Shown in pieces: positions 43,846 to 53,638 of a stretch of DNA of 64,000 nucleotides. The stretch comes from an uncultured Pseudodesulfovibrio sp. (GTDB lineage Bacteria > Desulfobacterota > Desulfovibrionia > Desulfovibrionales > Desulfovibrionaceae). The position numbers and the translations under genes were made by a program. The DNA is taken from assembly GCF_963675635.1 (NCBI RefSeq), contig NZ_OY776488.1:1959501-2023500 (forward strand), in the 5' to 3' direction. Under the pieces are notes generated by a model that worked only from the letters and a program-made list of their open reading frames with translations, was not told where the DNA came from and ran no database searches. The first letter of the stretch is position 1, and each line of letters opens with the position of its first letter.

Positions 43846-45201
43846 CTACAGATGAAAGCTGTCAGCCAAGGGAGCATCCCGCTTGAACACTGGTGCACGC
43901 TCAATACTCAAAACGGCGAGCAACTCGGGCCGCTCTCTCTGGGCATCCTTGATAGTAGCAAAATCACCCACCAGCACTCGGTACCAAATACCCTTTTCGC
44001 CCAGATTCACCTGATTGATCCAGGTATCGAACCCCTGCTTGCGCAACGTGGCGCAATGGGCAAAAGCCTTGTTGTGATTAAGCCATGAGCTGACGTGCAG
44101 ACCGTAGGATTCACCATGTATTATATCATCACCCCCAGCACTCGATTCCTTCTGTGACACCTTCTGGATGTCGGGGGAAGGAGGTGGCGAGCCTACGGAC
44201 GCGGGAGATGCCGCAGGCCCGCCGGGGATCTGCTTCGCGTCGGGGAAAGACTGACGAAGCAGAGGGTTCGGGGTGGAACCGTCTGATTGTGGTTGGTTGC
44301 CGTTGTTCTGGAAGCGGGCCGCGATACGGGCGCGCTTCAAGTTGTCGGCAGCCTTGACGTAGTAGTTGGGAGAAAGCTCAAGAGCCTTCTCAAAATAAGG
44401 AACAGCCTTATCAGGTTGATTATCGGTCAGGAGGACATACCCGAGATTATTGTAGGCCTTGGCTTCACCACCGGCGTACTTGAAGGACTCCAGAGCCTCA
44501 TCCAATCGCCCAAGGCGGGTCAGGGCCAGACCAAGATTGTTGTAGGTTCGGGCTGAGACACCGCCGGCTTTCAAAGCCAGACGGAAGGATTCGATAGCCT
44601 TGTCATAATCCTTGCGGGCAATATGAACCACGCCCAGATTGTTGTAAATTTCATCGGCTCCGTTTCCTTGATGCAATTCAAGAGCGCGTGAAAAATATTC
44701 TGCGGCCTTGTCATACTCTGCTTCCCGATCCATAAGAATGCCCAGATAATTCTGCGCCCTCCAGAGCATGGGATTCAATCGCACGGCCTTTTCAAGATAT
44801 GTCTGCGCTTCATCGAATAGACCGGCGCGGAAATAGACACCACCTGCGGCCTCATTGGCTATGGCGTGGTCACTGTCTTGTTCAAGCACGTTGTTGAACT
44901 CGGCCAAAGCCTGTTCATCCAGCCCTTCGGTCACCAACATGTCACCCCGCTTCACGCGGACGTCAAGATTGACCTCATCCAGCTCGATGGCTTTGTTGTA
45001 GTGCATAAGTGCCATTTCCGGTTTGGCGCGGCGGATATATCCGTCCCCTACCTGCTCATGCTGTTCGCTGGTCAGCTTGACCGCACTTTCCTCTCCATAG
45101 GCCAGTTGGTCAAAGGTCATATCGTCATGAGACTTGACAGCACAACCGGATAGAATCAACCCGACAACAAGTGCCATTATGATAATATTTACCTTATACA
45201 T
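43846..45201 (-). CDS. TPR-SPOR lipoprotein of the Tad locus (TadD-like)
   Basis: A 451-residue lipoprotein. The signal peptide ends with the lipobox LSGC (Cys20). Seven or so tetratricopeptide repeats cover about residues 45-300 (for example ALMHYNKAIELD, AQTYLEKAVRLNP, PYFEKALELSPNYY). A Pro/Ser/Gln-rich linker leads to a SPOR-type domain (about 370-450, SYGLHVSSWLNHNKAFAHC to WYRVLVGDF). TadD is normally a TPR lipoprotein without SPOR; the extra domain should bind glycan-denuded septal peptidoglycan. Last gene of the operon, 24 bases after tadC. Confidence 0.85.
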   Translation of the reverse strand: MYKVNIIIMALVVGLILSGCAVKSHDDMTFDQLAYGEESAVKLTSEQHEQVGDGYIRRAKPEMALMHYNKAIELDEVNLDVRVKRGDMLVTEGLDEQALAEFNNVLEQDSDHAIANEAAGGVYFRAGLFDEAQTYLEKAVRLNPMLWRAQNYLGILMDREAEYDKAAEYFSRALELHQGNGADEIYNNLGVVHIARKDYDKAIESFRLALKAGGVSARTYNNLGLALTRLGRLDEALESFKYAGGEAKAYNNLGYVLLTDNQPDKAVPYFEKALELSPNYYVKAADNLKRARIAARFQNNGNQPQSDGSTPNPLLRQSFPDAKQIPGGPAASPASVGSPPPSPDIQKVSQKESSAGGDDIIHGESYGLHVSSWLNHNKAFAHCATLRKQGFDTWINQVNLGEKGIWYRVLVGDFATIKDAQRERPELLAVLSIERAPVFKRDAPLADSFHL

Positions 45202-45225
45202 GAGAATCCTCCTTGACTCGTTGAC

Positions 45226-46182
45226 CTAGTGGTTCATCGCTGAAAACATGTCTATGCTCATGATTATCGCCGGTCCGAGAATCGTCACGAACAGAGCGGG
45301 AAGGATGAACGCAATCAGGGGAAGAAGCAGAAGCACCGGCATCTTGGCGGCCTTTTCCTCGGCTCGCTGTGAACGCTTGATGCGCATGGCGTCCGAGTAG
45401 ACCCGCAGTGTACGGCCGACGCTGATACCAAACGCATCCGACTGGATAAGCAATGAAATCAAACTGTTCAAATCATCCACACCGACACGTTCCGCAAGCG
45501 AGCGAAGCGCCTCGGAGCGGGACTTTCCAGCTCGCAACTCCAGAGTCAGCAGTTTGAACTCCGAGCTGATGACCGGGCCGGATCGCCTGAGTTCATGACA
45601 GACCCTATCAATAGCCTGATCAAGGCCCATACCGGATTCCACGCAAACGACGAGAAGATCAAGCGCGTCAGGTAGTTCGTCGGAAACGGCCAACTTACGC
45701 CTTTTGATCTTCTTGGTCAGCCAGTATTCTGGGCCATAAACACCCACAGTCGCCAACAACACGGTGAAAAAAGCAGTAGCAGCCACACTCATGTCCGGTG
45801 AAAACATGAAACGGAAGAGCAGGAACCCACCGGACAGACCGATAGCAAGACATCCCTTGATGCCCTGAAAAATCTTGTATGAATCGGGCGTCCGCATTCC
45901 CGCCTGAATCAACCGCATACGATTCTTGTTGATTTCGTCAACCTTGGTAGGACCGATCTTGGACCCCATGCGCCCAAAGAACGTCAGAGAATTCTTTGCT
46001 ACGGAAGTCAGGGGAGCGGTCAATGCTTCCGACCGCTTGATCGATGTCCCGGACACCCTTTCCTTGAGTCTGGCCGTGTCACTTGCTCCCCCCAGATATC
46101 CGATAAGACCGTACCCACCCAGAAGGACTGAAACAAAGGCGATGCCTGCCGCGAACAAAGGAATCAATTGCGCTTCACTCAT
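45226..46182 (-). CDS. tadC: Tad pilus inner-membrane platform protein TadC
   Basis: A 318-residue GspF/T2SF-domain protein with N-terminal helix, a cytosolic domain (about 130-260) holding LPDALDLLVVCVESGMGLDQAI, and C-terminal helices. The family pattern MRIKRSQRAEEKAAKMPVLL matches TadC. AGGAGG precedes ATG 46182; the 26-codon longer frame overlaps tadB and is rejected. With TadB it forms the platform driven by the ATPase. Confidence 0.93.
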   Translation of the reverse strand: MSEAQLIPLFAAGIAFVSVLLGGYGLIGYLGGASDTARLKERVSGTSIKRSEALTAPLTSVAKNSLTFFGRMGSKIGPTKVDEINKNRMRLIQAGMRTPDSYKIFQGIKGCLAIGLSGGFLLFRFMFSPDMSVAATAFFTVLLATVGVYGPEYWLTKKIKRRKLAVSDELPDALDLLVVCVESGMGLDQAIDRVCHELRRSGPVISSEFKLLTLELRAGKSRSEALRSLAERVGVDDLNSLISLLIQSDAFGISVGRTLRVYSDAMRIKRSQRAEEKAAKMPVLLLLPLIAFILPALFVTILGPAIIMSIDMFSAMNH

Positions 46183-46190
46183 GAATCCTC

Positions 46191-47162
46191 CTAGACCTTG
46201 ATCTTGATGATCTTGCGGATGACCAAAACACCCATGACAACGGAAATGGCTGCGGACCAAACCATGTTTTGACCGAGTTCACGCGTCCACAAAAGGCTGA
46301 CGTAATCGGGATTGAGCAAATACAAAATGCCTGTCAGCAGGAAAGGCAGCGCCGTCAGGATATAAGCAGAGACACGTCCTTCTGCGGAGAGCACCCGGAT
46401 CTTGCCGTACAGAGCGAATCGCTCTCGCACCAGTTCCGCGATCTTGGCAATGATCTCGGCAAGATTACCGCCGGTCTCACGCTGAATGTTCACGGAAACG
46501 ATAAAAAACTTAAGATCATTGCAGTCAACCCGCTTTTGCAGACTGAGCAACGCCCTGTCCACATCCATGCCGTAGTTGATTTCGTCCAGCGTCTGCCCGA
46601 ATTCTGGACCGATGGGAGCATCAAATTCATCGGCGATCATACGCATGCCGCCGCCGAACGTATGTCCGGCCTTAAGCGCGCGGGCCATAAGGTCAAGAGC
46701 TTCTGGCAACTGCTGCTGAAAACGATCCATACGCTTTCTCTTCATGCCCTTCAGCCGCATGATCGGGAAATATCCTAGCAGGGAGCCTGCCACGAGACTG
46801 ACCAGCAGCCTGCCGGAAAAACTCCCGGCATAAAAACCGATGACTGCCAGCAGAGCGCAGACAAGCAGGTAAATGCCTGCCTTCCCTTTGGCGTCCGCCT
46901 GATAGATAAGACTTTCGAGGCTGGCCGCCCAACGCATGTTTTCGAGCATACGATTGAACCAGGGCACTTCACTCATGGATTTTTCGCGCAAAACGAGATC
47001 AACGTTCTCAATACCTGTATCGGTCATCGCCATGGCCCTGAGACGGTCCTTGATTTTCTGATCGACCTTGTCCGATCCGGACTGCATGAGCGAACTGACA
47101 CCCATGACAAGCAAGAACACGATGAACACGACCACGCCGGTAATGATAAGAGTCAACTGCAT
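46191..47162 (-). CDS. tadB: Tad pilus inner-membrane platform protein TadB
   Basis: A 323-residue paralogue of TadC with a T2SF domain: LPEALDLMARALKAGHTFGGGM (about residues 150-170) and the helix VSVNIQRETGGNLAEI, both typical TadB signatures. Four membrane helices in two pairs. It starts 3 bases after the cpaF stop and ends 8 before tadC. Confidence 0.93.
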   Translation of the reverse strand: MQLTLIITGVVVFIVFLLVMGVSSLMQSGSDKVDQKIKDRLRAMAMTDTGIENVDLVLREKSMSEVPWFNRMLENMRWAASLESLIYQADAKGKAGIYLLVCALLAVIGFYAGSFSGRLLVSLVAGSLLGYFPIMRLKGMKRKRMDRFQQQLPEALDLMARALKAGHTFGGGMRMIADEFDAPIGPEFGQTLDEINYGMDVDRALLSLQKRVDCNDLKFFIVSVNIQRETGGNLAEIIAKIAELVRERFALYGKIRVLSAEGRVSAYILTALPFLLTGILYLLNPDYVSLLWTRELGQNMVWSAAISVVMGVLVIRKIIKIKV

Positions 47163-47165
47163 GGC

Positions 47166-48569
47166 TTACTCCTTTCTCATTGGCTTGGGAGTCACGTGAA
47201 ACATATCCGTAGGGAAGGGGAATCCCATACGTTCCAGCTTTTCCGCAAACTTGGGACGGATGCCGCGAGCCGTAAAATATCCTTCCACTTTGCCGTCCTT
47301 GCTGACTCCTGTCTGATCGTAGGCGAAAATTTCCTGCATGGTGATCATCTCCCCTTCCATGCCGGTGATCTCCTGAATGGAGACGACCTTTCTGGTGCCA
47401 TCCACCAGACGGGTTGCCTGGATAATGACGTCGATGGCCGAAGAGATGTACCGCTTCATGGAAATGGGAGAAAGATTCAGACCGGCCATGGAAATCATGG
47501 TTTCAAGACGCATCAGGGCATCGCGCGGGGTATTGGCGTGAATCGTGGTCAGAGATCCGTCATGACCGGTGTTCATGGCCTGGAGCATATCCAGAGCCTC
47601 GGAGGAGCGGACCTCACCAACGATGATGCGGTCGGGACGCATACGCAGACAGTTCTTGACCAGATCACGCATGGTAATTTCGCCCTTGCCTTCGATATTG
47701 GCCGGACGGGTTTCCAGCCTGACCACATGCGCCTGCTTGAGTTGCAGTTCCGCGGCGTCCTCAATGGTAACGACTCGTTCATCTTCGGGCACGTTGCGCG
47801 ACAGGCAGTTGAGGAGCGTGGTCTTACCGGACCCGGTACCGCCGGAAATGAGCACGTTAAGCTTCGTCTTGACGATTCCTTCCATGAGTTGGGCCATCTG
47901 CGGGGTCAATGAATTGAACCCGATCAGATCCGCAACTTCAAGCGGGTCTTTAGAGAACTTACGTATGGACAGCGAGGGACCATCAATGGCCAATGGCGGG
48001 ATGACTGCGTTGACACGCGAACCGTCAAGCAGGCGCGCGTCACACAGAGGTTGAGACTCATCAATACGACGCCCTACCAGGGAAACGATGCGATCGATGA
48101 TCTTGCGCAGATGGTCGTCATCCTTGAAGCGGGCCGGCGTCAATTCCAGCTTGCCCGAACGCTCGACGTAGATCTGCTTGTAGCCATTGACCAGAATATC
48201 GTTGACCGTGGGGTCCTGAACAAAAGGTTCCAGAGGACCGAGACCGATGACTTCATCCTGAATCTCGGCCAGCATCTTCTTGCGCTCAGCCAGGTTCAGA
48301 GGTGCATTCTGAAATTCTTCCCAAAGCAGCCCTTCGGTGACCTTGGCAATTTCCGAGCGCATTTCCGTTTCATTCAGTGAATCCAGCAGCGACAGGTCAA
48401 TCATGTCGATGAGACGATCATGAATACGGGTCTTGATGTCGAAATAATGATCCTGTGCTTCCGCCTTGGAAACAGATGACCCGGCACTCTTCCCGCGAAC
48501 CTTGCCCTTGCCTGCGGCAACAGACTCACGCTTGGCGGCATTTCTATTCAATCGTTCTGCGAGACTCAT
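47166..48569 (-). CDS. cpaF: Tad pilus secretion ATPase CpaF/TadA
   Basis: A 467-residue hexameric ATPase of the type II/IV secretion family that powers pilus extension (and probably retraction). Walker [13 protein letters not shown] is near residues 258-269, then the Asp box [12 protein letters not shown], the Walker B-like [19 protein letters not shown], and the His box [11 protein letters not shown]. An N-terminal domain of about 100 residues precedes the core. Its start overlaps the cpaE stop by four bases (ATGA), so translation is coupled. Confidence 0.95.
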   Translation of the reverse strand: MSLAERLNRNAAKRESVAAGKGKVRGKSAGSSVSKAEAQDHYFDIKTRIHDRLIDMIDLSLLDSLNETEMRSEIAKVTEGLLWEEFQNAPLNLAERKKMLAEIQDEVIGLGPLEPFVQDPTVNDILVNGYKQIYVERSGKLELTPARFKDDDHLRKIIDRIVSLVGRRIDESQPLCDARLLDGSRVNAVIPPLAIDGPSLSIRKFSKDPLEVADLIGFNSLTPQMAQLMEGIVKTKLNVLISGGTGSGKTTLLNCLSRNVPEDERVVTIEDAAELQLKQAHVVRLETRPANIEGKGEITMRDLVKNCLRMRPDRIIVGEVRSSEALDMLQAMNTGHDGSLTTIHANTPRDALMRLETMISMAGLNLSPISMKRYISSAIDVIIQATRLVDGTRKVVSIQEITGMEGEMITMQEIFAYDQTGVSKDGKVEGYFTARGIRPKFAEKLERMGFPFPTDMFHVTPKPMRKE

Positions 48570-49750
48570 AACGATGCCCCTTCAAGAGTGTCGTCATTCT
48601 TGCCCTTCTTTCTGAAAAGAGACGCAAACGGCATGGAAAAACCTTTCCGGGCCTTCTGTAGCTCGGGAGCCAATGCGGAAGCCATAGCCCTGATGACCTT
48701 GGTAACTGGAGACTTGGGGTAGGCCAGAACAAGCGGCGTTCCCTGATTGATGGCAGATTGGACGGAATCACTGTCTTCAGGAATCACCCAGACTATTTCC
48801 CGGCCCAGAACTTCCATGGCTTCACTGACGCCGATGGTCGAATTCTTTGCCACACGATTGGCGACGAGCTTCATGCGCCGTTCTCCGTCCGGGTCCTGAC
48901 TTCGAATTGAATCCATCAGACGAGAGGTCCGGGACAAACTCGGTAGGCTCAGTTGCAGAGCTATAAGAATGGTATTTGCCTGTTCCACTTCCTTGGGAAG
49001 CATTTCGTCATGAGGATAGGCGGTATCAACGATCACATGTTCATAATTGTTGCGAAGCTGTTCCAAAATGAGAAACAGGGAATGCGGGTCTGGACGCTCA
49101 AACCCGGAGGGACCAGGCAAAACATGGAGGCCGGATTCATGCTCGGCCACCACACTGCGAAGATAGGTTCCATCCAGACGGGAAATATCTTCAACCAGCT
49201 CACCCCAGGTATATTCAAACTTCAGATCCAGAAAATACGGTGTTTCCCCGTAAGGGCGGCGCATATCCACAAGGATGGTGCTACCTGGCTTGCGTTCATT
49301 CAGAACCGAAGCAAGATTCACAGCCAGAGAGGTTGCCCCCATGCCGGACTTGCTACCGAGCACGGCAATTATCTTGCCCTTCTCGCCTTCGTCCTGCCCA
49401 AGGCTGGAACGCATGGCCGTCCGCATGACTGCGGCACGAAAATCATTTTCATCCACAGGGTACTTGATAAATTCACGGATACCGCTGCGCATAGCCCGAA
49501 TAAGAACCTCGGGATCGGCGTTGTTCCCGGCAAGATATACATCCTCGGCCTGTCCAGTTTCAAGGGCCTGGATAATATGCGGCATGTCTTCATCCACAGA
49601 GCCACCGGGTTCGTAGATGAGGACACCCATTTCTTCAGCATCATCGTCCACGAGTCGGACCATGGGATTTCTGGCGATCATCTGCTCAAGCTGCTTGCGC
49701 TGCTCCTTGTCGCTGATTGCCAACGAGATCGGTATGATTCTATTGTTCAT
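48566..49750 (-). CDS. cpaE: Tad pilus localisation ATPase CpaE/TadZ
   Basis: A 394-residue MinD/ParA-like protein with an N-terminal receiver-like domain (about 1-125) whose phosphorylation residues are not conserved. The P-loop reads [14 protein letters not shown]: the usual GKT Lys is Ala, as in many CpaE/TadZ members, while the first Lys is kept. It directs pilus assembly proteins to their site. ATG at 49750 follows AGGGGGGAACC; a longer frame is dismissed as it overlaps the next upstream gene. Confidence 0.9.
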   Translation of the reverse strand: MNNRIIPISLAISDKEQRKQLEQMIARNPMVRLVDDDAEEMGVLIYEPGGSVDEDMPHIIQALETGQAEDVYLAGNNADPEVLIRAMRSGIREFIKYPVDENDFRAAVMRTAMRSSLGQDEGEKGKIIAVLGSKSGMGATSLAVNLASVLNERKPGSTILVDMRRPYGETPYFLDLKFEYTWGELVEDISRLDGTYLRSVVAEHESGLHVLPGPSGFERPDPHSLFLILEQLRNNYEHVIVDTAYPHDEMLPKEVEQANTILIALQLSLPSLSRTSRLMDSIRSQDPDGERRMKLVANRVAKNSTIGVSEAMEVLGREIVWVIPEDSDSVQSAINQGTPLVLAYPKSPVTKVIRAMASALAPELQKARKGFSMPFASLFRKKGKNDDTLEGASL

Positions 49751-49932
49751 GGTTCCCCCCTTTCCCCGTATTCCAATCCGGGCTGCACAACGGTCTGGGT
49801 CGGTTGCCCACCGTCTTCCCCGTACAGCCACAAACTATCAAACACTGTAAAATTCAAAACCAGGACACTCAACATCAGCACCAGGAGAACAAACTCGGGC
49901 CAATACTCAAAATGTCCTCGATCACGCATCAT
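49747..49932 (-). CDS. Small Tad-locus membrane protein (61 aa)
   Basis: One transmembrane helix (FVLLVLMLSVLVLNFTVF, about residues 14-31) and a short polar tail, ending [11 protein letters not shown]. It overlaps both neighbours by four bases, in the tight phasing of a translated gene. Two adjacent ATG codons (49932, 49929) are possible starts. No named family; it may be a minor pilus or platform component. Confidence 0.68.
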   Translation of the reverse strand: MMRDRGHFEYWPEFVLLVLMLSVLVLNFTVFDSLWLYGEDGGQPTQTVVQPGLEYGERGEP

Positions 49933-50207
49933 TGACCCCCGACGACTCCAAAAGTCGAACCTGATTCACGCTGCTCTTTTTCCTTGGGGCCGGCCTGATA
50001 CTTTTCAGCAGCCTTGGCCGCATACTTGCCGTCGATCCCGACAACCGGGGCATCGGAACCGGCTTCCGGGTTGGCAGTCTGGCTTTTCAGGGCCATACGA
50101 ACCGAACTGCCAAACGGCGGCGTAGTCTGCTCAGCCTGATACATGGTCCCACAACCGGCCTGGAGCATGATGCCCACGATGGCGAGATAAATCAGAAAAT
50201 TCTGCAT
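49929..50207 (-). CDS. Small Tad-locus lipoprotein, CpaD-like C-terminal motif
   Basis: A 92-residue lipoprotein with lipobox LQAGC (Cys19). The segment FGSSVRMALKSQTANPEAGS resembles the short conserved motif of Tad-associated lipoproteins and the tail of CpaD (FGxAVxxNIAAQxxNPxA). Much shorter than CpaD, it likely helps the secretin in the outer membrane as a pilotin. GGAGGG precedes the ATG at 50207; the stop overlaps the next gene by four bases. Confidence 0.72.
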   Translation of the reverse strand: MQNFLIYLAIVGIMLQAGCGTMYQAEQTTPPFGSSVRMALKSQTANPEAGSDAPVVGIDGKYAAKAAEKYQAGPKEKEQRESGSTFGVVGGQ

Positions 50208-50225
50208 GATACCCTCCACGTTTTC

Positions 50226-51647
50226 CTATTGAGGCCAGGAATGACCGAATTCACCATCAAAACCGCTTTCGGGACGGACCACGGTTCCGGGTTCTGCCGC
50301 GCCAGTTCCGACAGTCCGCGCCTTGTCCGGTCCGCCCATACCTTCCATGAGTCCGAAGAGATAGAATTCACTGTCACTCGGTTCCTTGAACCCGTCGGTG
50401 GGCAGGGTCTGGGAAGCCATGTCCACAGGCTTGGCGAGATGAGCTGTGACGAGCACCACCAGTTCGGTCTTGTTGCTGGAGAAATCCTTGGAGCTGAATA
50501 AGGCTCCAAGAACCGGTACTTCCCCCAGACCGGGGAACTTGCTCGAATTTTCCTTGAGCGAATCGCTTATCAATCCGGCGATGACAAAGGACTGCCCGTC
50601 CCCCAACTCGACTACGGTATTGGCGCGACGGGTGGAAATAGTCGGTATCTCGTAGCCGGATATGGATACTGACTTTGAATAATCCAATTCCGAGACTTCG
50701 GGGTTGACCTGGAGGTTGATAAGGCCGGAGCTCATGACCGTGGCCGTGAATTTGAGGCCGATACCGAACGGTTTGTAGTCGATGCCTACATTCCCCAAAG
50801 AACCGGGCATGGGAATGGGAACCTCACCGCCGACCAGGAACTCGGCCGACTCACCCGACACACAGGTCAGATTCGGTTCAGCCAGCATGCGGACCAGACC
50901 ATTTGCCTTAAGCGCGTCGATCATGCCGAAGAGAGTCGTCCCCCCGCCGCTGTATGCACCGTTCATGGTGATATTATCGGTCAGATTGAATATGCCTTCC
51001 TTCGGATCATAACTCGTCAGGTTGTTGATGATGGAATAGATGGAAAAATTGGAACCGATGGCTGCAAAGTTGATCCCCAACCGCTTTGTCACGGATCGGG
51101 ACATCTCGGCCACGCGGACTTCAAGCATGACCTGTTGGATGCCGTCCACAGTGAGAAGGTTGACCACCTTGTCCGGTGCCGCAGCTTCGGCCAATGCCAG
51201 CACTGAAGAAAGATTGGCTGTATTGGACACATGACCGGCCAGTGTCACGGAATCCCCCGAGGTCAGCACCTTGATATTTCGCTCATTGGGCATGATCTCG
51301 TAAATCATCCGTTTGAGCTGTGTCATATCCGGAGTCACGATCACATCAAAGACATCGGCTACCTTACCTTCGGACCAGAGGGTCATTGTCGTGGAGCCAA
51401 GCGCGTTGCCAGTCAGATAAATCTGCCGTTGGGAAAGGACTATGATGGATACAAGCGAATCAGATGCCAGGGAGACACGACTCACCTTGAAATCGGTATC
51501 GATGACGATTGACTTGCCAATGGTCAGCCTGAGGACTTCGGGAACCACGGACTCCCGAGCCGCGGCATGCGCCTGCGCAGGTATCATCAAGACCACAAGG
51601 TACATCAGCAGGACCAGAAAGATACGTATGGAGTGAGTACGCAACAT
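50226..51647 (-). CDS. cpaC: Tad pilus outer-membrane secretin CpaC/RcpA
   Basis: A 473-residue secretin. Signal peptide (cleavage AHA-AAR), then the pilus N-terminal domain (LTIGKSIVIDTDFKVSRVSLAS), a BON-like segment (VTLAGHVSNTANLSSVLALA), and the C-terminal secretin core with VEVRVAEMSR-like (LEVRVAEMSR) and the conserved PGLGEVPVLGALFSS. The core forms the outer-membrane pore. It sits 18 bases upstream of the lipoprotein gene. Confidence 0.94.
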   Translation of the reverse strand: MLRTHSIRIFLVLLMYLVVLMIPAQAHAAARESVVPEVLRLTIGKSIVIDTDFKVSRVSLASDSLVSIIVLSQRQIYLTGNALGSTTMTLWSEGKVADVFDVIVTPDMTQLKRMIYEIMPNERNIKVLTSGDSVTLAGHVSNTANLSSVLALAEAAAPDKVVNLLTVDGIQQVMLEVRVAEMSRSVTKRLGINFAAIGSNFSIYSIINNLTSYDPKEGIFNLTDNITMNGAYSGGGTTLFGMIDALKANGLVRMLAEPNLTCVSGESAEFLVGGEVPIPMPGSLGNVGIDYKPFGIGLKFTATVMSSGLINLQVNPEVSELDYSKSVSISGYEIPTISTRRANTVVELGDGQSFVIAGLISDSLKENSSKFPGLGEVPVLGALFSSKDFSSNKTELVVLVTAHLAKPVDMASQTLPTDGFKEPSDSEFYLFGLMEGMGGPDKARTVGTGAAEPGTVVRPESGFDGEFGHSWPQ

Positions 51648-51659
51648 AACGGTCTCCTC

Positions 51660-52478
51660 CTAAAACTTGACCGACGAACGCATACCGCCGGTTATGATTT
51701 CAACCTGTTCAGACTTTTTGCTTTTACCCTGCCGGACAGATCGGGCCGGGCGCAACGCGGCCAGAGTCTTACGAACATCGGACCCGGTGGTTCGGATACT
51801 CTCTTCATCCTGTTCATTGCGAAGAGCAAAGTGCAGGGTTCCCTGAGTAGAAGCCAAAGCCAGGCTTTCGGACTGCGCCGGTGTCAATTCCAGAGTGTAG
51901 ACATCAACGCTGGCAGTCTTGCCTTCCTCATCTGGCGGGGAAAGCTGGGTGCCTGTGGCGATGACCTTAATCTGTTCAAGCACAAGTTTGGTCACGGGCT
52001 TATCTTCCTTGCCGACAACCAGTGTGACAATGACATCGACACGGTCTCCGGGACGGACGAAACCGGACAACCCCATGACAGCGTTACCCTTGACGGCCAT
52101 GGCCCGCTTTCCGGGTTCGATCAAAGCGCTCACACCGCCGCCGATGATGGATTCATCGGCCAGACGTGTTGCAGTCACGGCCTCATTGGCTCCAACCGAT
52201 TGGCTGAGCACGCGGCCAAAAATATTTTCGGGATCGGAAAAGGCACCGGGAGGACGAGAGTCTGCAGTGAACTTGCGGACTTCCACCATTTCCTCAGTCA
52301 ACTTGCTCCCGCGCTTCATGTCCACCTTGGCCACGACCACGGGAACAGTGTCGGCAACCCGTGTAGACTGCTTCGTGTTTGTTACCTTGCTTGACCAATT
52401 GAAAATCAGCACACCGGCTATAACCGCCAGAACCAGTGATAGGACTATCTGTATCAAGGATCTCTTTGATTTATTCAT
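51660..52478 (-). CDS. cpaB: Tad pilus assembly protein CpaB/RcpC
   Basis: A 272-residue periplasmic protein with one N-terminal membrane helix (about 9-26). The SAF domain (about 40-110: VPVVVAKVDMKRGSKLTEEMV) and the RcpC/CpaB region with MAVKGNAVMGLSGFVRPGDR (key family motif AVxVxxVxGxxGxxxPGDRVDV) follow. It supports the secretin. Start at 52478, 12 bases after the cpaA stop. Confidence 0.92.
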   Translation of the reverse strand: MNKSKRSLIQIVLSLVLAVIAGVLIFNWSSKVTNTKQSTRVADTVPVVVAKVDMKRGSKLTEEMVEVRKFTADSRPPGAFSDPENIFGRVLSQSVGANEAVTATRLADESIIGGGVSALIEPGKRAMAVKGNAVMGLSGFVRPGDRVDVIVTLVVGKEDKPVTKLVLEQIKVIATGTQLSPPDEEGKTASVDVYTLELTPAQSESLALASTQGTLHFALRNEQDEESIRTTGSDVRKTLAALRPARSVRQGKSKKSEQVEIITGGMRSSVKF

Positions 52479-52490
52479 GACGTCCCTCCT

Positions 52491-53039
52491 TTAATACCTG
52501 CCGTAAACAATACCAGTCTCCCAAGCATACAAAGCCATTGCAGTGGCGGTACCCACAGCAATGGCCACACCGTAACAAAGACGGGGGAGAGCCTTTTCTG
52601 TATTGATAGGAGCAAAACTGAACCTTCTGGTCGCCACTAAAATGGAGAAGGTATTCACGATGTTATTCATAACAGCCTTGAAAAGGCTTCTGTCAAAGGC
52701 AAGCACTCCAAGCCCGTAGATGCCACCGGCAATGCAGGTGAACAAAAAGGCAGTCACAGTGCTGGAAAGACCAAGCCATGCCCCGACTCCAGCCATCAGT
52801 TTCACATCACCGGCGCCCATCACGCCAAAAAAATAAGGAATCGCCATGGCAATTAATCCGAAAGCGAACCCGCCTGCGGCGAACTTCAGCCCCTCGAATC
52901 CACCAAAAACGGTATGTGCGGCAAACCCGGCCAGAATGACCGGAAAGGTCAGCCAATTGTAGATACGTTGTTTTTTGATGTCAGTAATGACTGCGATGAG
53001 CAGTGCAACTGCCAGCACTATACAGATAAGTAAGTTCAT
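52491..53039 (-). CDS. cpaA: Tad prepilin peptidase CpaA/TadV
   Basis: A 182-residue A24-type aspartyl peptidase that cleaves Flp and the TadE-like pseudopilins. The two catalytic Asp are in AVITDIKKQRIYN (near residue 20) and GAGDVKLMAG (near residue 72). About five or six membrane helices, no N-methylation domain. The start at 53039 follows GGGGGG and leaves 145 bases to flp; a 29-codon longer frame covers the hairpin and is rejected. Confidence 0.93.
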   Translation of the reverse strand: MNLLICIVLAVALLIAVITDIKKQRIYNWLTFPVILAGFAAHTVFGGFEGLKFAAGGFAFGLIAMAIPYFFGVMGAGDVKLMAGVGAWLGLSSTVTAFLFTCIAGGIYGLGVLAFDRSLFKAVMNNIVNTFSILVATRRFSFAPINTEKALPRLCYGVAIAVGTATAMALYAWETGIVYGRY

Positions 53040-53097
53040 GGTCCCCCCGATGATCATCTGAGCCGTTCTCGTTATCTTCGTTTTCCCCTCGAAGACA

Positions 53098-53135
53098 AAA
53101 CCGGGGTTGGCGGGCCGTTCCCGCAAACCCCGGTT
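53098..53135 (-). promoter_or_regulatory. Attenuator hairpin between flp and cpaA
   Basis: On the minus strand arms AACCGGGGTTTGCGGG and CCCGCCAACCCCGGTT pair with one mismatch around a 5-base loop, followed by TTGTCTTC. It probably lets most transcripts stop after flp so that pilin outnumbers the assembly proteins; this is inferred. Confidence 0.7.
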
Positions 53136-53184
53136 CGGCTGCTCTGGCTGCTTCCGTTAAACGGTTAGCTGTTTACTACCGATA

Positions 53185-53373
53185 CTAGGGAGTAGTGGTA
53201 GTAGCGGTTGCGTCGCTCATCTGCGTGGTGATGTACTCGAAAGTTGTGACAACCTGGTCACCGAGAGCTGTGGTTGCACCGACGATACCGGCAGCGATCA
53301 GGGCGGCGATCAGACCGTATTCAATCGCGGTTGCGCCTTCTTCATCCAGGATAAGGTTCATAATTTTTGTCAT
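53185..53373 (-). CDS. flp: Flp/Fap-type major pilin
   Basis: A 62-residue type IVb prepilin. The Flp motif EEGATAIEYGLIAALIAAGI covers cleavage after Gly (residue 12) and the Glu-Tyr pair at mature positions 5-6. After one helix a short Thr-rich tail (ATATTTTP) ends the protein, which has no disulfide loop. ATG at 53373 has AAGGAG seven bases upstream; a second ATG at 53379 is too close to it. It is the first gene of the Tad assembly operon and lies 80 bases after a sigma-54 promoter. Confidence 0.95.
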   Translation of the reverse strand: MTKIMNLILDEEGATAIEYGLIAALIAAGIVGATTALGDQVVTTFEYITTQMSDATATTTTP

Positions 53374-53452
53374 TGTCATTCTCCTTGGTTTGTTTCGTAA
53401 AAAAATCGAAATTTGTTTTCTGCTGTTAAGCACCAGCCACGTACTCAATAAA

Positions 53453-53467
53453 GCAACCCGTGTGCCA
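53453..53467 (-). promoter_or_regulatory. Sigma-54 promoter of flp and the Tad assembly operon
   Basis: Read on the minus strand: TGGCAC-ACGGG-TTGC, a perfect match to the -24/-12 consensus with the required 5-base spacer. The -12 element lies about 80 bases before the flp ATG. The adjoining gene encodes a sigma-54 activator. Confidence 0.88.
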
Positions 53468-53638
53468 CACAGGAGAAATTATATTTTTTTTATACTTAAC
53501 ATTCTAAAATACAAGGAAAAGAAAATTCACATACCCCCAAAACATGTGTTTAATTTATTATCCACATCGCGTTAAATCCATTAATTATAGACCACCGAGA
53601 TTAGTGTTCAGGTGGAAAACACTCAAAAGAGTCTCTAA

